Source of the DNA: Stutzerimonas stutzeri
GTDB taxonomy: Bacteria; Pseudomonadota; Gammaproteobacteria; Pseudomonadales; Pseudomonadaceae
Direction of reading: 5' to 3'
DNA length: 64,000 nucleotides
NCBI RefSeq assembly: GCF_015291885.1
Contig: NZ_CP036186.1
Span: forward strand, 1,567,001 to 1,631,000
Under the pieces are notes generated by a model that saw nothing but the letters and a program-made list of their open reading frames with translations, searched no databases and was not told the DNA's origin. Shown one piece after another: positions 8,560 to 16,498 of this stretch. Every line of letters starts with the position of its first letter. Position 1 is the stretch's first letter. Both the position numbers and the translations under genes were made by a program.

Positions 8560-9384
8560 ATGGGCAACCTCTCGGTCAACCAAAACAAACTGCAGAAGCG
8601 CCTGCGCCGCCTGGCGGGCGAAGCCGTTACCGACTTCAACATGATCGAGGATGGCGACAAGGTCATGGTCTGCCTGTCCGGCGGCAAGGACAGCTACACC
8701 ATGCTCGACGTACTGCTTTATCTGCAGAAGGTCGCGCCGATCAAGTTCGAGATCGTTGCCGTGAACATGGACCAGAAGCAGCCGGGCTTTCCCGAGCACG
8801 TGCTGCCCGAGTATCTGAAGGCTATCGGTGTGGAGTATCACATCATCGAGAAGGACACTTACTCGGTGGTGAAGGAGAAGATTCCGGAAGGCAAGACCAC
8901 CTGCTCGCTGTGCTCGCGCCTGCGCCGTGGCACGCTGTACACCTTCGCCGACGAGATCGGCGCGACCAAGATGGCCCTCGGTCACCATCGCGACGACATC
9001 CTGGAAACCTTTTTCCTCAACATGTTCTACGGCGGTACGTTGAAGGCCATGCCGCCCAAGCTGCTCTCCGACGATGGACGCAATGTGGTGATTCGCCCGC
9101 TGGCCTACTGCAATGAGGCGGACATCGAGGCGTACTCGAAGATGAAGGAGTTCCCTATCATCCCGTGCAACCTCTGCGGCTCGCAGGAGAACCTGCAGCG
9201 CCAGGTGGTCAAGGAAATGCTGCAGGAGTGGGAGCGCAAGTCGCCGGGGCGCACCGAGATCATGTTCCGCGCGCTGCAGAACGTGGTGCCTTCGCAGCTG
9301 GCCGACCGCAGCCTGTTCGACTTCAAGAGTCTGCGCATCGACAACGACGCCACGCCGCGCTTCGTTGATGTGATGAGCCTGTAG
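8560..9384 (+). CDS. ttcA: tRNA 2-thiocytidine(32) synthetase TtcA
   Basis: 274 residues. The PP-loop SGGKDS is at residues 40-45. A CSLC pair (Cys115 and Cys118) and a later CNLC supply the Fe-S cluster ligands of the TtcA family. The enzyme adenylates and thiolates C32 of certain tRNAs. A -10-like TAAAAT at 8521-8526 lies 33 bases before the ATG. It is upstream of the attenuated DAHP synthase leader, which appears to have its own promoter. Confidence 0.95.
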   Translation: MGNLSVNQNKLQKRLRRLAGEAVTDFNMIEDGDKVMVCLSGGKDSYTMLDVLLYLQKVAPIKFEIVAVNMDQKQPGFPEHVLPEYLKAIGVEYHIIEKDTYSVVKEKIPEGKTTCSLCSRLRRGTLYTFADEIGATKMALGHHRDDILETFFLNMFYGGTLKAMPPKLLSDDGRNVVIRPLAYCNEADIEAYSKMKEFPIIPCNLCGSQENLQRQVVKEMLQEWERKSPGRTEIMFRALQNVVPSQLADRSLFDFKSLRIDNDATPRFVDVMSL

Positions 9385-9488
9385 GTCGCGCTCGCGGTTT
9401 CCGCAGGGCGTGCTTGCTCAGTCCGCCATCGTCATCCACCGCATCGCCTCGGCGGAAGCCCACCCAACGAGCTTTTTCGCCATGCGGG

Positions 9489-9518
9489 TTGAAAGCAGCA
9501 TGTCTTGCGGAGTATGGT
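9489..9518 (+). promoter_or_regulatory. Probable sigma70 promoter of the DAHP synthase leader
   Basis: TTGAAA (9489-9494), an 18-base spacer and TATGGT (9513-9518) form a fair sigma70 promoter. It sits 23 bases before the leader peptide ATG, so the transcript would carry the full attenuator. Confidence 0.5.
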
Positions 9519-9541
9519 TCGGCCATCTTCTGGAGATCAGC

Positions 9542-9670
9542 ATGTCCCTGAACCCTGTAGCCCTCAACGTTGTCGATGCCTGTGCCATTCGCACTGTGGT
9601 CGTTCGTGGGCAGCAGGTTGCCGCCGCTGGTTATTACTTTGGGTATTGGTTTAGCCACAGGCGCGCCTGA
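9542..9670 (+). CDS. Aromatic-rich leader peptide (attenuator)
   Basis: A 42-codon ORF with GGAG 6 bases before its ATG. Near its 3' end the codons at 9632-9652 read Tyr-Tyr-Phe-Gly-Tyr-Trp-Phe, then SHRRA and stop. Such a cluster of regulated-amino-acid codons, followed by hairpins and a rho-independent terminator before a biosynthetic gene, is the hallmark of ribosome-mediated attenuation (as in trp and pheA leaders). The target here is the first enzyme of aromatic biosynthesis, so a leader with Tyr, Phe and Trp codons makes sense. The peptide itself probably has no function. Not experimentally shown. Confidence 0.75.
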   Translation: MSLNPVALNVVDACAIRTVVVRGQQVAAAGYYFGYWFSHRRA

Positions 9671-9703
9671 TACCCCACAGGCGCCCTAGCAAGCAGGGTC
9701 GCC
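9663..9703 (+). promoter_or_regulatory. Mutually exclusive attenuator hairpins
   Basis: Hairpin A pairs GCGCCTG (9663-9669, over the leader stop codon) with CAGGCGC (9678-9684). Hairpin B pairs GGCG-CCCT (9680-9687) with AGGG-U-CGCC (9695-9703). They share 9680-9684, so only one can form. The 3' arm of B (GGGTCG, 9696-9701) can also pair with 9718-9724 and cut into the terminator stem, a possible antiterminator. The pairings were read by eye. Confidence 0.5.
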
Positions 9704-9721
9704 ACCAGAGCAGTTTTCGAA

Positions 9722-9758
9722 CCCCCGGTCGGCCACCCGACCGGGGGTTTTGTTTTTT
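9722..9758 (+). terminator. Attenuator terminator before DAHP synthase
   Basis: Perfect 11-bp GC-rich stem (CCCCCGGTCGG, 9722-9732, with CCGACCGGGGG, 9737-9747), a 4-base loop and the tract TTTTGTTTTTT. It lies 51 bases after the leader stop and 177 bases before the DAHP synthase ATG, so it must be read through for the enzyme to be made from the leader promoter. Confidence 0.92.
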
Positions 9759-9795
9759 CGGCCACTCGATGGCCCAACGCAACGAGGAGCACGCT

Positions 9796-9891
9796 ATGAC
9801 CACTTACCGCACCGACCGTTATTACCGCTACGACTGGCGATTTAGCCGCTTCGACGCCGAACACAAAGCACGCGAACGAACACCCGACTAG
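9796..9891 (+). CDS. Second aromatic-rich mini-ORF
   Basis: 31 codons from the ATG at 9796, with GAGGAG 5 bases upstream, located after the terminator and 44 bases before the DAHP synthase. Seven of 31 residues are aromatic (Y4, Y9, Y10, Y12, W14, F16, F19), with the run RYYRYDWRF. The DNA words GTTATTAC and TTTAGCC, around the aromatic run, recur from the first leader, suggesting a related origin. It could be a second regulatory peptide, a translational coupler or a small protein. I know of no assigned function. Confidence 0.55.
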   Translation: MTTYRTDRYYRYDWRFSRFDAEHKARERTPD

Positions 9892-9935
9892 CGCCGCCGC
9901 GGACCACCCGCGCCGGCAGAAGGAACCGCCAGATC

Positions 9936-11012
9936 ATGAATGCATCCGCCACCGTACTTGCCAAGCAACCCGTCGCCACCGCTGAAGCCTCCATTGCTCG
10001 CCGCAGCGCACAGCCGCTGCCCAGCCCCGCCGTATTGCGCCAGCGTCTGCCCTTGAATGACGCCCTTGCCGCACGCATCGATAACGACCGCAACGCCATC
10101 CGCGCCGTGCTCGACGGCCGCGATACGCGCCTACTGGTCGTCGTCGGGCCCTGTTCCCTGCACGATACTGCCGCCGGGCTCGAGTACGCTGAGCGTCTGG
10201 CTGCGCTCGTGCACGAAGTCAGCGACCAGCTGCTGCTGGTGATGCGCGCCTATGTGGAAAAGCCGCGCACGACCGTCGGCTGGAAAGGCCTGGTCTACGA
10301 TCCGCACCTCGATGGCAGCGGCAATATGGCTGAAGGGTTGCACCTGTCGCGGCGGCTGATGCTGGATATTCTCGAAACCGGTCTGCCGATCGCCACCGAA
10401 CTGCTGCAGCCGCTGGCCGCGGGGTACTTCGACGATCTGCTCGGTTGGGCCGCGATCGGTGCACGCACCAGCGAGTCGCAGATTCATCGCGAGCTGGTCA
10501 GCGGGCTGGACCTGCCGGTGGGGTTCAAGAATGGTACCGATGGCGGCCTGGGCATCGCCTGCGACGCCATGCGTTCAGCGGAACATCCACATCAGCACTT
10601 CGGCATCGACGATCTCGGCCATCCGGCACTGCTGCAGACCCGCGGCAATCCGGATACCCATCTGGTGCTGCGTGGCGGTCACGGCGCACCCAACTACGAC
10701 GCGACCAGTGTCGCTGCTGCTCGTAGCACGCTGGAAAAGCAGGGCATTGCTCCGCGCATCATGGTCGATTGCAGTCACGCCAACAGCGGCAAGAACCCAC
10801 TGCGCCAGCCCGCGGTGCTGGAGTCGGTGATCGAGCAGCGCCTGGCCGGCGACATGAGTCTGCGTGGCGTAATGCTGGAGAGCCACCTGTTCGATGGCTG
10901 CCAGCCGCTCTCCGGTGAATTGCGCTACGGCGTGTCGATCACCGACGGCTGCCTGGGTTGGACTGCGACCGAGGAAATGCTGCGTCAGGCGGCGCAGCGG
11001 CTGCGCGGCTGA
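9936..11012 (+). CDS. 3-deoxy-7-phosphoheptulonate (DAHP) synthase, class I
   Basis: 358 residues, usual for the AroF/G/H class. It condenses phosphoenolpyruvate and erythrose 4-phosphate in the first step of the shikimate pathway. Conserved pieces are VVGPCSLHD, RAYVEKPRTTVGWKG, GFKNGTDG, LRGG and the metal/substrate region MVDCSHANSGK. AAGGAA lies upstream of the ATG. Which aromatic amino acid inhibits the enzyme cannot be decided from sequence, so I give no aroF/G/H letter. Expression is probably set by the attenuator upstream. Confidence 0.93.
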   Translation: MNASATVLAKQPVATAEASIARRSAQPLPSPAVLRQRLPLNDALAARIDNDRNAIRAVLDGRDTRLLVVVGPCSLHDTAAGLEYAERLAALVHEVSDQLLLVMRAYVEKPRTTVGWKGLVYDPHLDGSGNMAEGLHLSRRLMLDILETGLPIATELLQPLAAGYFDDLLGWAAIGARTSESQIHRELVSGLDLPVGFKNGTDGGLGIACDAMRSAEHPHQHFGIDDLGHPALLQTRGNPDTHLVLRGGHGAPNYDATSVAAARSTLEKQGIAPRIMVDCSHANSGKNPLRQPAVLESVIEQRLAGDMSLRGVMLESHLFDGCQPLSGELRYGVSITDGCLGWTATEEMLRQAAQRLRG

Positions 11013-11072
11013 TACCGGGAGCCCGCTGCACGTCTGAGTCGGCTCGCACGCAGAAAGACGTTCTGCTCGTAG

Positions 11073-11192
11073 GGTGGACAACGCGAAGCTTGTCCACCGT
11101 CTGCGCGCCTGGTGTCAGGGCAATGGGACGCGTACCAAGCGGTGTCACCCGGTTTGCGCCGGCTTCACAGTGGAAGCGGGCTTGCCCGCGAA
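11073..11192. repeat. REP-type palindromes in an intergenic gap
   Basis: GGTGGACAA (11073-11081) and TTGTCCACC (11090-11098) form a perfect 9-bp inverted repeat. About 80 bases on, GCGGGCTTGCCCGCGA (from 11176) is the core of the common Pseudomonas REP element. The rest of the gap 11013-11322 shows no convincing gene. Confidence 0.65.
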
Positions 11193-11322
11193 CATTCGTT
11201 CAGACCAGCCTGCGCGAACGCCACCTGACCGCTGCCGCCCAGCTGCGTTGATGGCGGCGGACTTGCGAGGCCGGCTCGTCACCGGCACCCTGTGCCGCTG
11301 CCGTCACCATCGGATCTGAACC

Positions 11323-11994
11323 ATGCAAGACTACAAATGGCTGCACGAATACTGCCTCAACCGCTTCGGCTCGGCCGCGGCGCTGGAGGCCCGTCTGCCG
11401 CGGCCCCACAGCGCCGACCAACTGCGCAGCGTTTCGGATGACCGCTACCTCTCGCTGATCAGTCTGCGCATCTTCCGCGCCGGCCTCAAGCACAGCTTGG
11501 TGGATGCCAAGTGGCCGGCCTTCGAGCAGGCGTTCTTCGGTTTCGACCCGGAGAAAGTCGTACTGATGGGCGGCGAGCACATCGAGCGACTGATGCAGGA
11601 CACCCGACTGATCCGTCATCTCGGCAAGCTCAAGAGCGTGCCGCGCAACGCGCAGTTCGTGCTCGACGTGGCCAAGGAAAGGGGCAGCTTCGGCAACCTG
11701 CTGGCCGATTGGCCGAGCAGCGACATCGTCGGCCTGTGGCGTTACTTGACCAGGCACGGCAGCCAGCTCGGTGGCCTGTCGGCGCCGCGCCTGTTGCGTA
11801 TGGCCGGCAAAGACACCTTCGTGCCCAGCAATGACGTGGTAGCCGCGCTCAAGGCGCAGGAAATCGTCGACAAGGTGCCCAGCAGTCAGCGCGATCAGGC
11901 CGCGGTGCAGGCCGCATTCAACCAGTGGCAGGCGGAAAGCGGCCGTCCGCTGTGTCAGCTCTCAGCGATGCTGGCGTTCACCGTCAACCACTGA
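11323..11994 (+). CDS. DNA-3-methyladenine glycosylase I (Tag)-like protein
   Basis: 223 residues. The region RIFRAGLKHSL...FEQAFFGFDPEKVVLM, then IERLMQDTRLIRHLGKL, follows the Tag family fold, whose members excise 3-methyladenine from DNA. The match is divergent. Where E. coli Tag has LEGQQAGLSW (with the key Glu38 and Trp46) this protein has LRIFRAGLKH. The C-terminal His/Cys zinc ligands of Tag are also absent. Activity may therefore be altered or lost. It stands alone after a REP-containing gap. Confidence 0.7.
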   Translation: MQDYKWLHEYCLNRFGSAAALEARLPRPHSADQLRSVSDDRYLSLISLRIFRAGLKHSLVDAKWPAFEQAFFGFDPEKVVLMGGEHIERLMQDTRLIRHLGKLKSVPRNAQFVLDVAKERGSFGNLLADWPSSDIVGLWRYLTRHGSQLGGLSAPRLLRMAGKDTFVPSNDVVAALKAQEIVDKVPSSQRDQAAVQAAFNQWQAESGRPLCQLSAMLAFTVNH

Positions 11995-12052
11995 CGAGGC
12001 TGCGACGCTTTAGCGCAGGGCCGTGCTCAGGCGCGCGGTGTAAAGTCGAAAC

Positions 12053-12421
12053 ATGACCATCGTCAAAGACAAGCGTGCGCAGATCGTATGGGTGCTCTTC
12101 ACCTGCATCCTGCTCAATGCCTTTGTCTGCAGTCTGAACTACGCCACCCATGTGGGCTTCGGACTGGCCATGGGGCAGGACGCCTTCTGCATCACCGGCG
12201 ACGATGGCGGCAGCGGCCTCGGCGCGCTCCCCTCCGATTTACATGACCTGTCGCAGCATGCCCTCGACTGCCCTCTGTGCAGTTCGGTTTTCCTCGCCAT
12301 CGTCGCACTGTTCGCCTTGGCCTGGCTGGGGCGGCGCGCGACAGGTGCAACCCCGCTACCACCGATTGAGCGTCACGGCCCGCGCCACCACTGGCCGGCA
12401 CTGAATCCGCGTGCACCCTGA
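12053..12421 (+). CDS. DUF2946 family protein
   Basis: 122 residues. An N-terminal hydrophobic segment (IVWVLFTCILLNAFVC), a HALDCPLCSS motif in the centre and a second hydrophobic stretch (VFLAIVALFALAWLG) match the DUF2946 layout. The Cys pair and His residues suggest metal binding, and in other genomes such proteins often sit near copper-related genes. No copper gene is seen here. A His/Pro-rich tail ends the protein. Confidence 0.7.
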   Translation: MTIVKDKRAQIVWVLFTCILLNAFVCSLNYATHVGFGLAMGQDAFCITGDDGGSGLGALPSDLHDLSQHALDCPLCSSVFLAIVALFALAWLGRRATGATPLPPIERHGPRHHWPALNPRAP

Positions 12422-12526
12422 TATTTCCTGATTGACGTGATTCGCCGTCCTTCCGCCCGTAGCAGCGGACGAGACGGCTACCTGTCGGAGCCTTCCGACG
12501 GCCCAGTCGATTCAGGGGATTTCACC

Positions 12527-13081
12527 ATGACCATGATGGAACGATTCACCCGCGCCGATAGCCGCGTGAGCTATCGGCTGCCTTTTCCCGACTACCCCAG
12601 CAACGCCCGCAGCTTCGTGCATCTGGACGCCAAGTTGCTGCCGTACTGGCATGCGCTGTTCGATGTCTGCCCGCGGCTGCTCAAGCTTGACCCGCCAGAG
12701 GGACTGGAGATTTTTCGTCAGTTCATGACCTGGGCCTACGGCTGCCAGCTGGCGCTGGACTGGACCTTCCACCTCGGCGTCTGTCGCTGGTTGCTGGCTT
12801 CCGACTACCGCGAGCTGGTCGAGCCGGAGCAGATCGAGGCCATGATGCTCGCCGCCGCGGCGCGTTGGGTTGCCAGCGATGACAGCCCGGCAATCGGCAT
12901 CGTGCTCGGCTGGCGCGGCAGCAGTGAGCATGTATTCGACTGGAAGCCGCGGATTCGCCAGGGTGCACGCCCGCTCGCCGCCGAGGCGGAAGAGCTGCCG
13001 CCAGCGCCCTGGGACTTCGCCTGGAGCCCGCTGTCGAGTACGGCCGGCAACGGATTTCGCCGCTGGTTGCGCGTGCCATGA
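12527..13081 (+). CDS. Hypothetical protein
   Basis: 184 residues from the ATG at 12527, with GGGGA 8 bases upstream; an in-frame extension begins at 12437. I do not recognise the family. No signal peptide or long membrane span is seen. The central part is rich in Trp, Leu and Tyr (FMTWAYGCQLALDWTFHLG) and looks like a helical soluble domain. The end is Pro/Trp-rich. It precedes the cyd operon by about 320 bases; whether it is linked is unknown. Confidence 0.5.
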   Translation: MTMMERFTRADSRVSYRLPFPDYPSNARSFVHLDAKLLPYWHALFDVCPRLLKLDPPEGLEIFRQFMTWAYGCQLALDWTFHLGVCRWLLASDYRELVEPEQIEAMMLAAAARWVASDDSPAIGIVLGWRGSSEHVFDWKPRIRQGARPLAAEAEELPPAPWDFAWSPLSSTAGNGFRRWLRVP

Positions 13082-13290
13082 CTGCGACAGACCGCCACAG
13101 TCTGGCGATCTTGTCGTGCCTGCCCCGCCGTCGCTTGCCGGTGTTGCCGGCTATTGCGAGCGCAGCGCCGCCGCAGCACGGGGCGGCCCGAGCGGGTGGG
13201 GCAGGCTGTCGCAGTTGTCCGCTTGCAGGGTGCGCCGGACACTTTGTCTGCCTCGAACCAGAGCAGCTTCCACGGGTGGTTCGGGGCTTC

Positions 13291-13352
13291 GCGATTGAGT
13301 CCAGGCGTCGCGCCTGGATGTCGGCCCCCACCCCAAGGGGGCCTTCAATCGC
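13291..13352. other. Three-way-junction palindrome upstream of cydP
   Basis: GCGATTGA (13291-13298) pairs perfectly with TCAATCGC (13345-13352). Inside lie two more perfect hairpins: TCCAGGCG/CGCCTGGA (13300-13318, 3-base loop) and GGCCCCC/GGGGGCC (13323-13343, 7-base loop). Together they give a compact three-way junction 51 bases before cydP. No T tract follows. The gap 13082-13403 otherwise has only a weak ORF with no recognisable family. It could be a structured leader RNA, a mobile palindromic repeat or a protein-binding cruciform. Confidence 0.6.
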
Positions 13353-13403
13353 AACATGCTGCCGGAGCACTAGGCGCTCGGGCGGTCACGCAAGGAGGTA
13401 GGC

Positions 13404-13583
13404 ATGTTCAAGTCATCGCTCAGGCGAGACGTCGTGCTGGTAGTGCTGGCCAAGGTCGCGATCCTCATGATCATAAAAAACGTCTGGTTCGATGCTCCCA
13501 GCATTCCCGAGAACGGTTCGGTGCGCGTTGCCGACCATTTGCTTGATTCGCGGGGTTCGATCCCCGAGGGAGGGCCGAGATGA
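13404..13583 (+). CDS. cydP: Cytochrome bd accessory small protein CydP
   Basis: 59 residues, directly before cydA with an ATGA overlap (13580-13583) and a strong AAGGAGGT site. The start [25 protein letters not shown] has the basic lead and single hydrophobic span of CydP, a small predicted inner-membrane protein found with cytochrome bd genes. Its C-terminal 30 residues are polar. It is too short and too overlapped for many gene callers, but position and sequence support it. Confidence 0.82.
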   Translation: MFKSSLRRDVVLVVLAKVAILMIIKNVWFDAPSIPENGSVRVADHLLDSRGSIPEGGPR

Positions 13584-15193
13584 TCTCGGAAAGCGTTGTC
13601 GATCTATCACGCCTGCAGTTCGCCATGACGGCGATGTATCACTTTCTCTTCGTGCCGTTGACCCTGGGGCTGGCGTTCCTGCTGGCGATCATGGAATCGG
13701 TCTACGTGATGACCGGCAAGCAGGTCTACAAGGACATGACCCAGTTCTGGGGCAAGCTGTTCGGCATCAACTTCGCCCTGGGCGTCACCACCGGACTGAC
13801 CATGGAATTCCAGTTCGGTACCAACTGGGCCTACTACAGCCACTACGTCGGTGACATCTTCGGCGCACCCCTGGCCATCGAGGGGTTGATGGCGTTCTTC
13901 CTCGAATCCACCTTTATCGGTCTGTTCTTCTTCGGCTGGGACCGGCTCAGCAAGGTGCAGCACCTGGCCGTAACCTGGTTGGTGGCGCTGGGCTCGAACC
14001 TCTCGGCGTTGTGGATTCTCATCGCCAACGGCTGGATGCAGAACCCGGTGGGCTCCGAGTTCAACTTCGAGACCATGCGCATGGAGCTGGTGGATTTCGG
14101 TGCGCTGCTGTTCAACCCGGTGGCGCAGGTCAAGTTCGTGCATACCGTGTCGGCCGGCTACGTCACCGGGGCGATCTTCGTGCTGGCGATCTCTTCCTTC
14201 TATCTATTGAAGAAGCGCGACCTGGGCTTCGCCCGCCGTTCGTTCGCCATCGCCGCGGTGTTCGGCCTGGCGTCGACGATCTCGGTGATCATTCTTGGCG
14301 ACGAATCCGGCTATGAGATCGGTGACGTGCAGAAGGTCAAGCTGGCGGCCATTGAGGCCGAGTGGGACACCCACCCAGCGCCGGCCGGCTTCACCCTGTT
14401 CGGCCTGCCCAATCAGCAGGAGATGCGCACCGATTACGAAGTGAAGATCCCTTACGCACTAGGCCTGATCGCTACGCGCTCGGTGGACGAGGAAATCAAG
14501 GGCATCAAGCAGCTGGTCGCTGAGCATGAGTTGCGCATCCGCAACGGCATGCTTGCCTACGAGCGGCTGCAGGTGCTGCGTAGCGGCGACAAGTCAGCCG
14601 CGGCCATCGCCGCGTTCAATGAGGTCAAGCAGGACCTGGGCTACGGGCTGCTGCTGAAGAAGTACACCGCCAATGTAGTGGACGCCAGCGAGGAGCAGAT
14701 CAAGCTCGCCGCGCTGGACACCATTCCCAATGTGTTCAGCCTGTTCTGGACCTTCCGCGTGATGGTTGCCGCCGGCTTTCTGATGCTGCTGCTGTTCGCC
14801 CTGGCGAGCTGGGCCTCGATCAAGCGCAATGCCGAGACCAAGCCCTGGTTGCTTAGATTCGCGCTGTTCAGCCTGCCGCTGCCATGGATCGCGGCGCAGA
14901 CCGGCTGGTATGTCGCCGAGCACGGCCGCCAGCCCTGGTCGATCGCCGAGGTGCTGCCGACCCATCTGTCCACCTCGACGCTGGCAGCCGGTGATATCTG
15001 GGGCTCGCTGATCGCCCTGGTGGCCTTCTACAGCCTGCTGCTGGTGATCGAGATGTTCCTGATGGTCCGCTTCGCACGGCTTGGGCCGAGCAGCCTGCAC
15101 ACCGGTCGTTATCACTTCGAGCGGAACGTGCGTGAAGCACTGGTGGCGCCGGCGCAGCCGAGTGGCCTGACTTCCCAGCCCGGCAGCGTCTGA
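13580..15193 (+). CDS. cydA: Cytochrome bd ubiquinol oxidase subunit I
   Basis: 537 residues. [21 protein letters not shown] holds the first haem-ligand His (His21). The [12 protein letters not shown] motif is the CydA signature. The long hydrophilic Q-loop (about residues 250-380), the length and the partners cydP/cydX indicate the E. coli-like long-Q-loop type rather than the short Pseudomonas CioA type. It oxidises quinol and reduces O2 to water with high affinity in the inner membrane. It starts inside the end of cydP and is followed by cydB after 12 bases. Confidence 0.96.
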   Translation: MISESVVDLSRLQFAMTAMYHFLFVPLTLGLAFLLAIMESVYVMTGKQVYKDMTQFWGKLFGINFALGVTTGLTMEFQFGTNWAYYSHYVGDIFGAPLAIEGLMAFFLESTFIGLFFFGWDRLSKVQHLAVTWLVALGSNLSALWILIANGWMQNPVGSEFNFETMRMELVDFGALLFNPVAQVKFVHTVSAGYVTGAIFVLAISSFYLLKKRDLGFARRSFAIAAVFGLASTISVIILGDESGYEIGDVQKVKLAAIEAEWDTHPAPAGFTLFGLPNQQEMRTDYEVKIPYALGLIATRSVDEEIKGIKQLVAEHELRIRNGMLAYERLQVLRSGDKSAAAIAAFNEVKQDLGYGLLLKKYTANVVDASEEQIKLAALDTIPNVFSLFWTFRVMVAAGFLMLLLFALASWASIKRNAETKPWLLRFALFSLPLPWIAAQTGWYVAEHGRQPWSIAEVLPTHLSTSTLAAGDIWGSLIALVAFYSLLLVIEMFLMVRFARLGPSSLHTGRYHFERNVREALVAPAQPSGLTSQPGSV

Positions 15194-15205
15194 GGGGGAT
15201 ACGAA

Positions 15206-16348
15206 ATGTTCGATTACGAAGTGCTCAAGCTCATCTGGTGGGTGCTGATCGGCGTGCTGCTGATCGGCTTCGCCCTGACCGATGGCTTCGACATGGGCGC
15301 CATGGCACTGATGCCCTTCGTCGGCAAGACCGACAACGAGCGACGCGTGGCGATCAACACCATTGCGCCGCACTGGGATGGCAACCAGGTGTGGTTCATC
15401 ACCGCTGGCGGCGCGCTGTTCGCGGCCTGGCCGATGGTCTATGCGGTCGCTTTCTCCGGCTTGTACTGGGCGATGCTGCTGGTGCTGTTCGCGCTGTTCT
15501 GCCGGCCGGTGGGGTTCGACTACCGCAGCAAGGTGGAAGATCCGCGCTGGCGCAGCGCCTGGGACTGGGCCTTGTTCGTCGGCGGTGCGGTGCCGGCGCT
15601 GGTGTTCGGCGTGGCCTTCGGCAACCTGTTCCTTGGCCTGCCGTTCCAGCTCGACGAGCTGATGCGCTCGACCTACCAGGGCTCGTTCTTCGCGCTGCTC
15701 AACCCGTTCGCTTTGCTCTGCGGCATCGTCAGCCTGAGCATGCTCAGCGCCCACGGCGGCGCCTGGCTCATGCTGCGCACTGACGGCGCGCTAGCCGAGC
15801 GCTCGCGTCAGGCCACGCGCCTGTGCGTGCTGGTGTTCCTGTTCGGCTTTGTTGCCGCCGGGTTGTGGCTGATGCTGGGTGTCCAGGGCTTCACCCAGCT
15901 GTCAGTGACCGATCCGGGGGCAGCGCTCAATCCCCTGTTGGATAAGCAGGTGGCACAGGACAATATCGGCTGGCTGGCCAACTACGGCCGCTATCCGGTC
16001 ACCCTGATCGCGCCGGCGGCGGGCATCCTCGGGGCGTTGCTGGCGCTGCTCGGTTCCAGTCGCAACTGCGGTGGGGCGAGCTTCGTCGGAACCAGTCTGA
16101 TGATCGTCGGCAGCATCTGTACCGCAGGCTTTGCGCTGTTTCCCTTCGTCTTCCCGTCGAGCCTCGATCCGGCCTCGAGCCTGACCATCTGGGATGCGGT
16201 ATCGAGCCAGAAGACGCTGGGCATCATGTTTGTCGTGGCGTGCATCTTCGTGCCGCTGATCCTCTGCTACACGCTATGGAGCTACGTGCGCATGTGGGGC
16301 CGGCTCACCCAGAAAACCATCGAAGCCAACCCCCACGGGCTGTACTGA
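15206..16348 (+). CDS. cydB: Cytochrome bd ubiquinol oxidase subunit II
   Basis: 380 residues, typical length. The N-terminus YEVLKLIWWVLIGVLLIGFALTDGFDMG and the following WDGNQVWF segment are CydB hallmarks. About nine membrane spans are visible. It forms the oxidase core with CydA. It lies 12 bases downstream of cydA, with AGGGGGATACGAA before the ATG, and 45 bases before cydX. Confidence 0.95.
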   Translation: MFDYEVLKLIWWVLIGVLLIGFALTDGFDMGAMALMPFVGKTDNERRVAINTIAPHWDGNQVWFITAGGALFAAWPMVYAVAFSGLYWAMLLVLFALFCRPVGFDYRSKVEDPRWRSAWDWALFVGGAVPALVFGVAFGNLFLGLPFQLDELMRSTYQGSFFALLNPFALLCGIVSLSMLSAHGGAWLMLRTDGALAERSRQATRLCVLVFLFGFVAAGLWLMLGVQGFTQLSVTDPGAALNPLLDKQVAQDNIGWLANYGRYPVTLIAPAAGILGALLALLGSSRNCGGASFVGTSLMIVGSICTAGFALFPFVFPSSLDPASSLTIWDAVSSQKTLGIMFVVACIFVPLILCYTLWSYVRMWGRLTQKTIEANPHGLY

Positions 16349-16393
16349 CCGCGTGGGCGGGCCGCCGCGCCCGCCCGCCAAGGAGAGACGACT

Positions 16394-16498
16394 ATGTGGT
16401 ACTTCACCTGGATTCTCGGCGTGCTGCTGGCCTGCAGCTTCGGCATCATCAACGCGCTGTGGCTGGAAGCCACGCAGGATATGGACGCCGAGCCGTGA
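16394..16498 (+). CDS. cydX: Cytochrome bd subunit CydX
   Basis: 34 residues: MWYFTWILGVLLACSFGIIN, then ALWLEATQDMDAEP. This is the typical CydX microprotein (MWYF.WILG..LA...GI.NA.W.E), a single-span subunit needed for stable, active cytochrome bd. AAGGAG sits 8 bases before the ATG. The stop overlaps the next start (GTGA). Confidence 0.95.
   Translation: MWYFTWILGVLLACSFGIINALWLEATQDMDAEP

Noticed and set aside
13078..13401. 107-codon frame upstream of cydP (ATGA overlap with the previous gene)
   Set aside because: The overlap is tempting and it has GCRSCPLAGCAG, but the 3' half runs through the perfect three-way palindrome and ends in Arg/Ser-rich sequence. Not enough support to call it a gene.
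14594..15754. 386-codon open frame antisense to cydA and cydB
   Set aside because: Spans two well-supported genes on the opposite strand. The translation is low-complexity His/Gln/Ala.
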